Shown: positions 25,978 through 34,183 of the stretch, piece after piece
How the letters are laid out: each line of letters opens with the position of its first letter
Numbering within the stretch: the stretch's first letter is position 1
NCBI RefSeq assembly: GCF_903819435.1
Contig: NZ_CAIJDP010000071.1
Span: 62,001 to 126,000, forward strand
Length of the DNA stretch: 64,000 nucleotides
Direction of reading: 5' to 3'
Source: Flavobacterium salmonis
GTDB taxonomy: Bacteria > Bacteroidota > Bacteroidia > Flavobacteriales > Flavobacteriaceae
Made by a program: the position numbers and the translations under genes
The notes under the pieces: generated by a model
The model's database searches: none
What the model was told of the DNA's origin: nothing
What the model saw: the letters and a program-made list of their open reading frames with translations, nothing else

Positions 25978-26706
25978 TTATTTATTCATCATCATCATCA
26001 TGACAAGAGGCATCATCGTATTATTGTTATTGCTGGTATTACCCTGATTTTGCTGAGACATAATCATTACCATTGGTAACATCATGTTCATATTGTCTGA
26101 TTTTCCGGAACCAGAATCTCCCATAGTTGTCATCATTGGTAAAAGCATAGACATTGTCTGATCAACATAAATAGCATTTGTATCTTTTTTTTCAGCTATA
26201 TTTTTTGAAATTACATTCCCTTCTTTATCAAGAACTTCAATAATCTCTAAATTTTCAGGTTTAAGTTTTGGCTGATTCAATAAAGACCCCATCATACTCA
26301 TCATTTGCATGTTCTTTAAAACCTTAGTTTGATTTTCACCTTTACGGGCATCCAACTTTGCAAGTTCTGTATGTTTTTGATCTAATGCAACCAATGTTTT
26401 ATTTGTTGCCAAAGAGGTTTTCTTCAATTCGTTTACCTGGCTTGAAATCGCGTCTAATGATTTCTTTAACTCACTTTTGGTAGCATAATCATTTGCTCTT
26501 CCGCTTAGTGCTTTTCCAAAATTAGATCTTTGCTTTACGGCTGAACTCACATTTGGTCTTATTCCTTTTATTGAAGGTCTTCTGCGTTTGGCAGCTTCAT
26601 CATAACTTTCGTCATAGCTTTCTAATAAATCTTCGCCTAAAAGGTCTTCGTTGAAATAATCTTCATTTAATAAATCTTCATCTAAATAACTTTCGAAATA
26701 ATTCAT
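25978..26706 (-). CDS. Uncharacterised protein with acidic N-terminus and Met/Asn-rich tail
   Basis: A 242-residue protein of unusual composition and no recognised family. Residues 1-37 are strongly acidic with repeated DEDLL/NEDYF-like units. Residues ~38-70 are basic (AAKRRRPSIKGIRP). Residues ~75-125 form a predicted coiled coil (SELKKSLDAISSQVNELKK). The last ~65 residues are Met-, Asn- and Gln-rich and end in PLVMMMMMNK. There is no signal peptide. Charge segregation, a coiled coil and a low-complexity Met tail suggest a structural or self-associating protein, or metal (copper) binding; both are inferences. It is 18 bp after the zinc-ribbon gene and is followed by a terminator-like hairpin. 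Confidence 0.75.
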   Translation of the reverse strand: MNYFESYLDEDLLNEDYFNEDLLGEDLLESYDESYDEAAKRRRPSIKGIRPNVSSAVKQRSNFGKALSGRANDYATKSELKKSLDAISSQVNELKKTSLATNKTLVALDQKHTELAKLDARKGENQTKVLKNMQMMSMMGSLLNQPKLKPENLEIIEVLDKEGNVISKNIAEKKDTNAIYVDQTMSMLLPMMTTMGDSGSGKSDNMNMMLPMVMIMSQQNQGNTSNNNNTMMPLVMMMMMNK

Positions 26707-26724
26707 AATTTTAAATATTAATGG

Positions 26725-27129
26725 TTAATTTTTATTGAAATAATGTTTGTTATATTTTTGGATGGCAGGCTGAATATATTTGTTGAACAGAATAAAATCA
26801 GGAATGCTGTAACCCGGTTTTCCAATTCCAAAACATTCCGGGCAATCGTCATTTTCACCGAAACATTCAGAACAGGCTCCAATGGCTTTTGCCAAATCAT
26901 CGTTCTGATTTAACTCAAACTCCAGCTGAAATTTCAATCCCTCGATTATTGTGAAAAGTTTCTGATTGATTTTTTTAAGTTTCTTGATTCTTTCTTCAAG
27001 TTCCAAATCAACTTTTGGCGGTTCTGTTTTCTCTTCCGGTTCTTTTTTTTCCATCAGGGGCTGCATAAGCTCAAAATATTTAGCCATCTCGGGATTATGT
27101 TCTTTCAAATATTCTATATAAGCATCCAT
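26725..27129 (-). CDS. Uncharacterised coiled-coil protein with DnaJ-type zinc ribbon
   Basis: A 134-residue protein with a coiled coil (residues ~44-76, ERIKKLKKINQKLFTIIEGL) followed by a four-cysteine site: ACSECFG and CPECFGIGKPGY (Cys86, Cys89, Cys96, Cys99). The CxxCxG spacing is that of DnaJ zinc fingers, so it probably binds one zinc. No signal peptide is present. The gene lies 18 bp from the neighbours on each side, between the Gly/Ala-rich protein and the Met-rich protein. A role as an assembly factor or chaperone for those low-complexity neighbours is plausible but unproven. Confidence 0.75.
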   Translation of the reverse strand: MDAYIEYLKEHNPEMAKYFELMQPLMEKKEPEEKTEPPKVDLELEERIKKLKKINQKLFTIIEGLKFQLEFELNQNDDLAKAIGACSECFGENDDCPECFGIGKPGYSIPDFILFNKYIQPAIQKYNKHYFNKN

Positions 27130-27147
27130 TTGTATAACTTTTAAGTT

Positions 27148-28008
27148 TTATAAACTTGCAATAGAATTTTCAATTCTATTGATTCTGTTTGGTGTATTCG
27201 AACCCACAAATTGTCCATATTGATCTACATAATAGTCTTCTGTCGGAATTAGTCCTCCGTTGTAATATTCATATAAAATATTCTCGGTTAGATAATTAAC
27301 AGTCTCAATTAGTTCAGCAAAAGAATGGCTTTCAATAGGTGCATTTGGACTTGCAGTACCTAAACTTTGCTGCGCCTGTCCTGCCTGAAATTGAGGATTA
27401 TTAATTACGCCTCCCAACTGGTTGTACAAACCTTGTACTCTGGCAATATCCTGTGCCGCCTGCGGACGGAGCTGAACAGGGTTATCCTGAACATATTGCT
27501 GGATTGCCGGCAAAGCTGCTCTTCCAGCATCGGCCAAATAGCGGGTTGTATTTCCCCACGCTTGCCCCAGTGGCGAAGGTGCTTGTCTGCGTCTGTTATT
27601 ATTAGCTGGTCTTCGCTGTTGTTGCGGAGGTCCTTGTCTGCGTTGTTGCTGACGACTGTTGTCTAATGCAGCACTTCCTGCTCCTGCCAGATTACTAACC
27701 AGTCCACCAACCGCTCCGCCTATTTGAGGTGCTCCAAAATAAGTACCAACAGCAGTTCCTACTATTGGAGCCACTGCCGAAACACCTCGCAAAACTCCTG
27801 AACCAATACTGCTGGCTACATTTCCTAAACTTGACCAAAACCCTTCTGCTTCACTTTCAGACATTTGATCTACTCTTGATAAAAGGACATCTTCTAATTC
27901 ACTTTCATTCAAATTAGCATATTCCGGTCCTAAAACATATCGTACAGCTTCAAAATAATTGTCTTCGCTGAATGATTCTCCTGCAAAAACTTCGTGATAT
28001 AAACTCAT
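27148..28008 (-). CDS. Uncharacterised Gly/Ala- and Gln/Arg-rich protein, first gene of the cluster
   Basis: A 286-residue protein, probably the first gene of the operon. Residues 1-55 are acidic and helical (YFEAVRYVLGPEYANLNESELEDVLLSRVDQMSES). Residues ~60-116 form a Gly/Ala/Val-rich hydrophobic stretch (GVSAVAPIVGTAVGTYFGAP) of the kind seen in glycine-zipper membrane or pore-forming segments. Residues ~118-145 are a Gln/Arg/Pro-rich linker (QQQRRQGPPQQQRR). The remainder is helical and ends with a segment mentioning two YY pairs (LYEYYNGG, TEDYYVDQYG). No signal peptide and no known family. Its start is about 270 bp from the divergent + strand gene at 28279. Confidence 0.75.
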   Translation of the reverse strand: MSLYHEVFAGESFSEDNYFEAVRYVLGPEYANLNESELEDVLLSRVDQMSESEAEGFWSSLGNVASSIGSGVLRGVSAVAPIVGTAVGTYFGAPQIGGAVGGLVSNLAGAGSAALDNSRQQQRRQGPPQQQRRPANNNRRRQAPSPLGQAWGNTTRYLADAGRAALPAIQQYVQDNPVQLRPQAAQDIARVQGLYNQLGGVINNPQFQAGQAQQSLGTASPNAPIESHSFAELIETVNYLTENILYEYYNGGLIPTEDYYVDQYGQFVGSNTPNRINRIENSIASL

Positions 28009-28184
28009 AACTTTAGTATTATAATTAACTCTTACTCTTTTAACTAGGCTTTTCAGATTTCACCTATCCATTTTGTGCACCAAATGAACGATGTAAAATT
28101 GATTTTATTTATTTTCCTACAAAACAGTGTTATAACCCAAATTTTTAAATAAATTTACCCTACAAAAAAAGGGTGAATTTCCCC

Positions 28185-28215
28185 TTTGTTTTTGTAAGAA
28201 TTTAAAATAATTTTG
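28185..28215 (+). promoter_or_regulatory. Bacteroidota-type promoter for the 28279-30759 operon
   Basis: TTTG (28185-28188), 19 bp, then TAATTTTG (28208-28215) match the -33 TTTG and -7 TAnnTTTG elements of Bacteroidota housekeeping promoters. The predicted start of transcription near 28222 leaves a leader of about 57 nt before the ATG at 28279. Confidence 0.75.
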
Positions 28216-28278
28216 CTCAAACAAACGTATTTAAAATATTAAACAACAATTAATTAACCCCTAACTATTAAAAAAATC

Positions 28279-28713
28279 ATGGAAAGAGAACCAGAAAGAC
28301 CCACTCAATTAATTACAAAAAGATTCGCGAAGGAATTGCATTTGAATTTTATGAAATACCGTGCCCGGGTAATTGCTAAATACATTACAAAAGAAGATGC
28401 CAATAATGTTTGGTTTTCTGTAGAAGAGCTTGAAAATTATATTCATTATATTAAGGCTAAAGGCAAGAAAAAAGGATATGATGTAAACGGAATCCGTTTT
28501 TACTATGGTGTATATCCTGATGAAAGAAAATATGAAGAAAAAGCAGGCCGGATGACCATTTTTTTAACACCTACAGGAACAAAAATCAGAAAAACTGCAC
28601 CTGATGATATACAACCTTTTGCTTTGGTTCGTCAAATAGGTATCGAAGAAATACCAGGAATTGAACCAATGAATTACGGAAGTATCGGAAATCCTCCCAG
28701 CAAAACATACTAG
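28279..28713 (+). CDS. Uncharacterised cytoplasmic protein
   Basis: A 144-residue soluble protein with no recognised family. The first half is helical and basic (TKRFAKELHLNFMKYRARVIAKYITKED), with NNVWFSVEELENYIHYIKAKGKKKGYDVNGIRFYYGVYPDE in the middle. A strand with RMTIFLTPTG follows, and the C-terminus is Pro/Gly-rich (EPMNYGSIGNPPSKTY). No signal peptide or membrane segment. It is the first gene of a tight + strand operon (6 bp to the next gene) with a membrane protein, a histidine kinase and a response regulator. It faces the 21.9-28 kb cluster, so it may belong to that system or to the signalling unit. Confidence 0.75.
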   Translation: MEREPERPTQLITKRFAKELHLNFMKYRARVIAKYITKEDANNVWFSVEELENYIHYIKAKGKKKGYDVNGIRFYYGVYPDERKYEEKAGRMTIFLTPTGTKIRKTAPDDIQPFALVRQIGIEEIPGIEPMNYGSIGNPPSKTY

Positions 28714-28719
28714 AAGATT

Positions 28720-29367
28720 ATGTTTGAATTTTTAAGATTTTATACTGTCTATTTAGCTTTATTTTCCGGAATTATCGGCCTAATTTCCTGGCACAAACTT
28801 CCTACGAATAAAGCTAAATTTTTAGTAATTTTGATTTGGTTTTCTGCCGCAATAGAAAGAGTAGGTTATTATTTTACGGCATGGACAGGCATATTAAATT
28901 ATTATGTTTTTAATTTTTATATGCTGGTCAGTTTTTGTGCTTTTATCTTACTTTTAAGGAGTGTTTTGTCCAAAACAAATTATCGAATAATAGGACTTCT
29001 CAGTTTAATACTGTTTATCCTTTCATTTTTTCTGAATATCTTATATTTTAAAGAAGATATTAACCAATCATATACCTATAGTTTTGCCATTGGTGTACTG
29101 TTAATTATGATATTATCCTGCTTATACTTAGTCGAAATTTTTAATTCAAACAAAATATTAAATTTTAAAAAATCAGTCTTTTTTTGGTACATATTAGGAA
29201 TTTTAGTTTTTCATGTACCATTTCTGCCCTTTATGCTTGCTTTAAACTGGTTCCTGATCAAACATGACGAATCTATTTTTAGCTTAGTAGTGTTTATTTT
29301 AAATGTCCTGGCCCACAGCTGCTATATTATTGGATTCTTATGGAGCGAAAAGAAATACAATTATTAG
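28720..29367 (+). CDS. Uncharacterised seven-helix membrane protein
   Basis: A 215-residue integral membrane protein with about seven hydrophobic segments spaced over the whole length (roughly residues 5-22, 32-47, 58-80, 87-106, 119-140, 153-173, 188-208) and short polar loops. No domain is recognised. Its 3' end overlaps the histidine-kinase gene by 28 bp, which indicates translational coupling. The kinase itself has only one membrane helix and no sensor domain, so this protein is a reasonable candidate for the sensory partner. That assignment is inferred from layout alone. Confidence 0.75.
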   Translation: MFEFLRFYTVYLALFSGIIGLISWHKLPTNKAKFLVILIWFSAAIERVGYYFTAWTGILNYYVFNFYMLVSFCAFILLLRSVLSKTNYRIIGLLSLILFILSFFLNILYFKEDINQSYTYSFAIGVLLIMILSCLYLVEIFNSNKILNFKKSVFFWYILGILVFHVPFLPFMLALNWFLIKHDESIFSLVVFILNVLAHSCYIIGFLWSEKKYNY

Positions 29368-30125
29368 TCATTTCGTTAAGTATTGTTTTTTTAACTTTAC
29401 TGATTACTTTGCTTGTGATATTCTTTTATTTTTTAAAAAAGAAAAACAATTATCTGGTAGAGAAAATGGAATCAGAATTGTATTTTCAATCCGAGTTAAT
29501 TAAAACCAGGATTGAAATTAAAGATCAGACTCTCAGCGAAATTAGTAAAGAACTCCATGACAATATAGGTCAGATAGTTTCTGTGGGTATTATGCAGCTC
29601 AATATGTATCTTAACAATGGAAAACCTGTCCTGGTAAATGAGCTTAATGATCTTAAAGAAATACTAGCCAAATCACTGGATGAGATTCGGATTTTATCCC
29701 GGATCATCAATAAAGATAATCTACTGCACAGCAATTTTATTGAAGCCATAAAACAAGATCTTGAGCGTATAAAAAAACTAAAAAACATTCCATACAATTA
29801 TACCGTTACGGGAGAAATTCCCCAGATTGATCAGGAACATGATTTGTTTATTTATCGTATTTTTCAGGAAGCCCTGCACAACAGCCTTAAACATTCTCAC
29901 AGTGATTTATTTGAAGTAGCCATTAATACAACTGATACTGTTTTTCGATTAAAAATAAAAGATTTTGGAATTGGCTACGATACCAGTCAGATAAATTCGG
30001 GATTAGGCTTAAACAACATGAAATTAAGAGCCAAGTTAATTGGAGCAATCTTAATAATGGAATCAAATTCATCAGGAACAACCGTAATTTTAGAATATCC
30101 TTTAACCCAAAACAATGAAACCTAA
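29340..30125 (+). CDS. Membrane-anchored sensor histidine kinase (HisKA_3, NarX/DesK type)
   Basis: A 261-residue kinase. One N-terminal transmembrane helix (residues ~8-32) is followed by a short coiled coil, the HisKA_3 dimerisation domain with ISKELHDNIGQIVSVGIMQL (phospho-acceptor His73), and an ATPase domain with IFQEALHNSLKHS (N-box), KIKDFGIGYD (G1) and SGLGLNNMKLRAKLIGA (G2). There is no separate sensor domain, so input probably comes from the co-encoded membrane protein or another partner. It overlaps the upstream gene by 28 bp and the response regulator by 11 bp. Confidence 0.93.
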   Translation: MERKEIQLLVISLSIVFLTLLITLLVIFFYFLKKKNNYLVEKMESELYFQSELIKTRIEIKDQTLSEISKELHDNIGQIVSVGIMQLNMYLNNGKPVLVNELNDLKEILAKSLDEIRILSRIINKDNLLHSNFIEAIKQDLERIKKLKNIPYNYTVTGEIPQIDQEHDLFIYRIFQEALHNSLKHSHSDLFEVAINTTDTVFRLKIKDFGIGYDTSQINSGLGLNNMKLRAKLIGAILIMESNSSGTTVILEYPLTQNNET

Positions 30126-30759
30126 AAACAAAATTATTATTGTAGATGATCATCAGCTTTTTTCACAATCACTGGAACTTTTAATCAATAGTTTTAAGGA
30201 TTTTGAGGTAATAAACCGATTCGAAAATGGCAAAGTCTTCGTTTCCTACCTGCAAGATAATGAAAATGCAGATGTCGATTTAATTTTATTGGATGTCAAT
30301 ATGCCGGTTTTGGATGGCGTTAGCACCATGAAATGGATTAAAGAAAACAGACCTGATTTGAAGGTAATCGCACTTTCTGTCAATGATGATGAAGAAATAA
30401 TCATCAAAATGATTACAAATGGTGCCAAAGGTTACTTACTAAAAGATACTTCTCCGGAAATATTTAAGGAAGCCATGATTTCAGTTATTGAAAAAGGCTT
30501 TTATTTAACAGAATTAGTTTCGGGGATGCTGGTAAAAAAAGCCAATGATGACTCTAAAAAAATCAATCTGAAAGAAAAAGAAATTGTTTTTATAAAACAT
30601 GCCTGTACCGAAAAAACGTATAAAGAGATTGCCTCAGAAATGTGTTTAAGTCCAAAAACAATCGACGGATACCGGGAATGTTTATTTGATAAACTAGAAA
30701 TAAAAACCCGAATTGGATTGGTTCTATATGCAGTGAAACACAAAATTGTATTGGTTTAG
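30115..30759 (+). CDS. NarL/FixJ-family response regulator
   Basis: A 214-residue regulator. The receiver domain (1-120) has VDD at the acidic pocket and Asp60 as the phospho-acceptor (LILLDVNMPVLDG), with the conserved Lys in GYLLKDTSPE. The LuxR-type helix-turn-helix is at the C-terminus (TEKTYKEIASEMCLSPKTIDGYRECLFDKLEI). It is the cognate partner of the overlapping HisKA_3 kinase. Its targets are unknown. The divergent seven-gene cluster at 21.9-28.0 kb is the nearest candidate because of the shared intergenic region. The transcript ends without an obvious terminator. Confidence 0.94.
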   Translation: MKPKNKIIIVDDHQLFSQSLELLINSFKDFEVINRFENGKVFVSYLQDNENADVDLILLDVNMPVLDGVSTMKWIKENRPDLKVIALSVNDDEEIIIKMITNGAKGYLLKDTSPEIFKEAMISVIEKGFYLTELVSGMLVKKANDDSKKINLKEKEIVFIKHACTEKTYKEIASEMCLSPKTIDGYRECLFDKLEIKTRIGLVLYAVKHKIVLV

Positions 30760-31196
30760 AGATTCTAATACACTCACTTAACCCGTTGAGTACAATACAT
30801 AAGTCAAAACCTATGAATTACACTGACTTATTTGCGACGGAATCCAATAGATTGCGTCATACAAAAGAATTGAAATCTTAGAGAAAACAACCTATAATCA
30901 ATGAAGATTTCAAATAATTAATTCTTTTTATATAATTGCTTTATGTTGTTAAACGATTAGGATATTTTTCAGTCTTAATCTGATGTCAAATATATCCATA
31001 GATGAAAATCTTTACTCCTGCTTCGGCAGAGACCTATCTTTTATAGTAACTTTGCGCACCTGTAAAAGCAAAAACATGGAAATATAACTTACAGATGTAT
31101 CTATTAGAAATAAGAGTTATAATTATTTAGACTCTTGAACTCAGCATCAATAGTATCTGTGTTTCTTTTCTTATGTAAATCAAGATCCGGTAAAAA
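30760..31196 (+). promoter_or_regulatory. Intergenic region with promoter for the FAD monooxygenase gene
   Basis: No gene can be supported in this 437-bp stretch. A -7 element TAACTTTG lies at 31047-31054. Just upstream is a small inverted repeat, CCTGCTTCGGCAGAG (31017-31031). Transcription from here would give a leader of about 140-160 nt. The rest is AT-rich without further recognisable structure. Confidence 0.5.
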
Positions 31197-31223
31197 GTGG
31201 AAGTAAAAAAAGTGCAAAATGAA

Positions 31224-32654
31224 ATGGAAAGCTGGACTATTTGTCCGGAATGCCAGGGACGCGGAAAAAAAAGTCGAAGGCTAACTAAAAAAGTAAGACT
31301 CCATTACCAAATCGCATTAGATGAATTTGAAAAAACTAATGGTAAAGGTACAGCTCCTGTTCAGCCTAAAGGCAACTTATATTCATGCGTAAACTGTTCC
31401 GGAACCGGGCTGCTTCCTGCCCACATGCCTCCTGTTGCAAATAAAGAGAATTATCCTCACGTGGCAATTATTGGCGGCGGTATAGGCGGAATCGCCCTGG
31501 CTGTTGCTTGTTTACACCGTGGAATCCCTTTTACTCTTTATGAGCGCGATAAAGACTTTAATGCCCGATCTCAGGGTTATGGACTAACATTACAGCAAGC
31601 CAGTAAAGCAATTCAGGGCTTAGGTATTATTTCTTTAAAAGAAGGAGTATTTTCAACCAGACATCTGGTTCATAATCCCGAAGGAAAAGTTATCGGTGAA
31701 TGGGGAGTCAGAAAGTGGCTTCAGTCAGAAGAGAGAATGCCCCCAAAACGTAGTAATATTCATATCGCAAGACAATCTTTGCGATTCGCACTATTGGAGC
31801 AACTTGGTGGAAACGATAACATACAATGGGGACATCAGTTAATAGATTTTAAACATAGTGATGGTAATGTTCATCTCAACTTTCAGGTCGATGGAAAGAT
31901 GAAGAGTGCCAAAGCAGATCTTGTAGTTGGAGCCGATGGTATTCGTAGTTCGGTCCGTAAATTACTTATTGGAGAAGATATTACTCCCCTATCTTATTTG
32001 GGCTGTATCGTAATATTAGGAATTTGCCCTTTGAGTACTGTCCAAAATCTGAATAGTGCTTTATTAGATTCCGCTACTGTATTCCAAACTGCTAATGGCA
32101 ATGAACGAATCTATGTCATGCCTTACACAGGCGATTCTGTAATGTGGCAGCTTAGCTTTCCAATGCCCGAAGATGAGGCAAAAAAGTTAAGTGCTAAAGG
32201 TCCTCAGGCACTCAAGGAAGAAGCCTGCCGAAGAACGCAGTGGCACAAACCGATTCCTCAAATTTTATTAGCCACCCAGGAAGCTTATATTTCGGGATAT
32301 CCTGTGTATGACCGCGAATTACTCACCCCGGAATTATTAGAGAACTCAGGACAAGTCACTCTGATTGGAGATGCTGCTCATCCTATGAGTCCTTTTAAAG
32401 GCCAGGGTGCGAATCAGGCGTTGCTGGACGCCCTTGCGCTTGCACGGGAAATTGCAAAAGGATGTAAATCTTTATCTCACTGGAAAAAAACCGGTTTGAG
32501 GGAAAGTGTATTAACCGGATTTGAATCCGAAATGCTGACACGCAGTGCCTCAAAAGTGCAAGATTCAGCCGATGCCGCAGAGTTCTTACATTCCGAAATT
32601 GTACTTCATGAAAGTGATGCGCCCAGAAGATGGTTCAAGAAAAATAACGAGTAA
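31224..32654 (+). CDS. FAD-dependent monooxygenase with N-terminal CxxCxGxG zinc ribbon
   Basis: A ~476-residue protein joining two modules. Residues ~5-70 contain CPECQGRG and CVNCSGTG, two DnaJ-like zinc-ribbon half-sites about 55 residues apart. From residue ~80 on it is a class A flavin monooxygenase: dinucleotide fold VAIIGGGIGGIALAVACLHRG with the acidic end YERD, the DG motif ADLVVGADGIRSSVR, and the FAD pyrophosphate-binding GDAAHPMSPFKGQGANQALLDALAL. The monooxygenase part resembles TetX and related NADPH hydroxylases, but resistance cannot be claimed. ATG 31224 is preferred; a GTG at 31197 would add nine residues. It precedes cas1 by about 180 bp and is probably independent of the CRISPR locus. 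Confidence 0.85.
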   Translation: MESWTICPECQGRGKKSRRLTKKVRLHYQIALDEFEKTNGKGTAPVQPKGNLYSCVNCSGTGLLPAHMPPVANKENYPHVAIIGGGIGGIALAVACLHRGIPFTLYERDKDFNARSQGYGLTLQQASKAIQGLGIISLKEGVFSTRHLVHNPEGKVIGEWGVRKWLQSEERMPPKRSNIHIARQSLRFALLEQLGGNDNIQWGHQLIDFKHSDGNVHLNFQVDGKMKSAKADLVVGADGIRSSVRKLLIGEDITPLSYLGCIVILGICPLSTVQNLNSALLDSATVFQTANGNERIYVMPYTGDSVMWQLSFPMPEDEAKKLSAKGPQALKEEACRRTQWHKPIPQILLATQEAYISGYPVYDRELLTPELLENSGQVTLIGDAAHPMSPFKGQGANQALLDALALAREIAKGCKSLSHWKKTGLRESVLTGFESEMLTRSASKVQDSADAAEFLHSEIVLHESDAPRRWFKKNNE

Positions 32655-32830
32655 AAAGTATTTACCTGATAGATTAGCTTATCTCTTTTTAGATAAGGTC
32701 AAAATTAAAAACACGTGAATTAAGGAAAACCGTAAAAACAACATCACCTTAAAGCCTAAATTTAAAACAATAATTAAAGATACCTGTTGAAGACGACAAT
32801 AACGGGGATGTATAATTTCAAGTTAAATTT

Positions 32831-33745
32831 ATGCTAAAGAGAACCATTTTAATTGAAAACAAATTTTCTATAACAGCTAAAAACAATCAGCTTGTATTAA
32901 AATCAGAAATGAAGGAAAGCGCTATTCCCATTGAAGATATAGGCTTTCTCGTTCTTGATCATAATGAGATCTACCTCAGCATACCGGCCATGAATTTACT
33001 GGTTGACAATAACACTTCTATCATTATCTGCGGAAAAAACCATCTTCCCAACGGAATGTTCTTAAACCTGAACAGCCATCATATTCAGCAGGAAATATTC
33101 AAAAATCAAATTGAAGCTTCCATACCTTTAAAAAAACAGTTATGGCAGCAAACCATAATTGAAAAAATTAAAAATCAGGGGCAGTTACTTGAAAAAATAA
33201 CCGAATCCAAAAATAGTTTTTCGTTTCTGGCCAGTAAAGTCTTAAGTGGAGATTCTACAAATATGGAAGGAGTTGCTGCACAGCAATATTGGAAATATTT
33301 CCCTCAGCCTAATTTAGAATTTGACGGAATAAAACGGGAACGATATGGCGACTATCCTAATAATTTCCTGAATTATGGTTATGCCATTTTAAGAGCTGCA
33401 ACTGCAAGAGCTCTTTCCGGAAGCGGATTATTGAATACATTAGGAATCCACCATAAAAGTAAATACAATGCTTTTGCACTTGCCGATGATATTATGGAGC
33501 CTTTTCGTCCTATTGTAGACGAAAAAGTCTTTGAAATTATGCAGCGTTTTAGTGAACAGGAACTAAACACTGCTATCAAATCTGAATTATTACAAATATT
33601 AACGAGAACAGTTTATTTTAAAGATGAGAAAAGTCCTTTGATGATCGCATTACAAAAAACGTCAAGTTCTCTCCAACAATGCTTCACGGGAAATCGAAAA
33701 AAAATTAAATATCCTGTACTATGGAGCTTAACGGATATCGAATAA
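32831..33745 (+). CDS. cas1: CRISPR-associated endonuclease Cas1, type II-C
   Basis: Cas1 is the integrase that inserts new spacers, acting as two dimers with Cas2. This 304-residue protein has the normal type II length. It shows an N-terminal beta domain (TILIENKFSITAKNNQLVLK), the active-site Glu146 in DSTNMEGVAAQQYW, and the metal-binding GIHHKSKYNAFALADDIMEPFRP segment (His207/His208, Asp220/Glu223). The stop codon lies within the start region of cas2, so the two are coupled. The pair points toward the array from the left, while cas9 approaches from the right on the other strand. No csn2 or cas4 is present, which supports subtype II-C. Confidence 0.97.
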   Translation: MLKRTILIENKFSITAKNNQLVLKSEMKESAIPIEDIGFLVLDHNEIYLSIPAMNLLVDNNTSIIICGKNHLPNGMFLNLNSHHIQQEIFKNQIEASIPLKKQLWQQTIIEKIKNQGQLLEKITESKNSFSFLASKVLSGDSTNMEGVAAQQYWKYFPQPNLEFDGIKRERYGDYPNNFLNYGYAILRAATARALSGSGLLNTLGIHHKSKYNAFALADDIMEPFRPIVDEKVFEIMQRFSEQELNTAIKSELLQILTRTVYFKDEKSPLMIALQKTSSSLQQCFTGNRKKIKYPVLWSLTDIE

Positions 33746-34050
33746 TGTGGCTGTTTGTTTTTTTTGATCTACCCACAGAAACAAAAAAAGACAGACGAAA
33801 TGCGTCCGGATTTAGAACTAATTTATTGAAGGACGGCTTTTCGATGATGCAGTATTCTGTTTATGTACGTCACTGCGCAAGTAGTGAAAGCGCCGATGTT
33901 CATGAAAAGAGAATTCACAAACTGCTTCCGCCTTTAGGCAAAGTAAGCGTGCTCCGAATAACCGATAAACAATTTGGTAATATTTTGAATTTCTGGGGAA
34001 AAGCAGCCGTGCCATCTGCTCCTCAGCCTACACAACTGGAATTGTTTTAG
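33721..34050 (+). CDS. cas2: CRISPR-associated endoribonuclease Cas2
   Basis: Cas2 bridges the Cas1 dimers during spacer integration. The protein has the ferredoxin-like first strand MWLFVFFDLPTETKKDRRNA with the conserved Asp, followed by FRTNLLKDGFSMMQYSVYVRHC and a C-terminal KVSVLRITDKQFGNI strand. ATG 33721 gives 109 residues and overlaps cas1 by 25 bp. A second in-frame ATG at 33745 overlaps the cas1 stop by one base (TAATG) and would remove the first eight residues. The longer form matches the ELNGYRIMW-type beginning common in Bacteroidota II-C Cas2 proteins. Confidence 0.96.
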   Translation: MELNGYRIMWLFVFFDLPTETKKDRRNASGFRTNLLKDGFSMMQYSVYVRHCASSESADVHEKRIHKLLPPLGKVSVLRITDKQFGNILNFWGKAAVPSAPQPTQLELF

Positions 34051-34082
34051 CCCAAACTGAACTAAATTATTGTTTAGAAACA

Positions 34083-34133
34083 AAAAAATGCTTCAATCGT
34101 GGGTTATCAATCCAAAAAAGAAGCATTTTTTTA
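34083..34133 (+). terminator. Terminator after cas1-cas2
   Basis: AAAAAATGCTTC is the reverse complement of GAAGCATTTTTT 25 bp further on, and the right arm ends in a run of seven T. It lies 30-80 bp after the cas2 stop and about 50 bp before the first CRISPR repeat, so it should stop cas1-cas2 transcription before the array. Confidence 0.8.
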
Positions 34134-34183
34134 TACGATATTTAAATTTAATCTTTTGATTACTAGAAGGTAACAAGCCAACT

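Noticed and set aside
21886..28008. Prophage or contractile injection system
   Set aside because: No sheath, tube, baseplate, portal, terminase or integrase sequence is present in or near the cluster; only effector-like enzymes would fit.
31224..32654. Tetracycline-inactivating TetX
   Set aside because: The FAD-monooxygenase fold is shared by many hydroxylases; the N-terminal zinc ribbon and lack of resistance context do not support a specific drug target.
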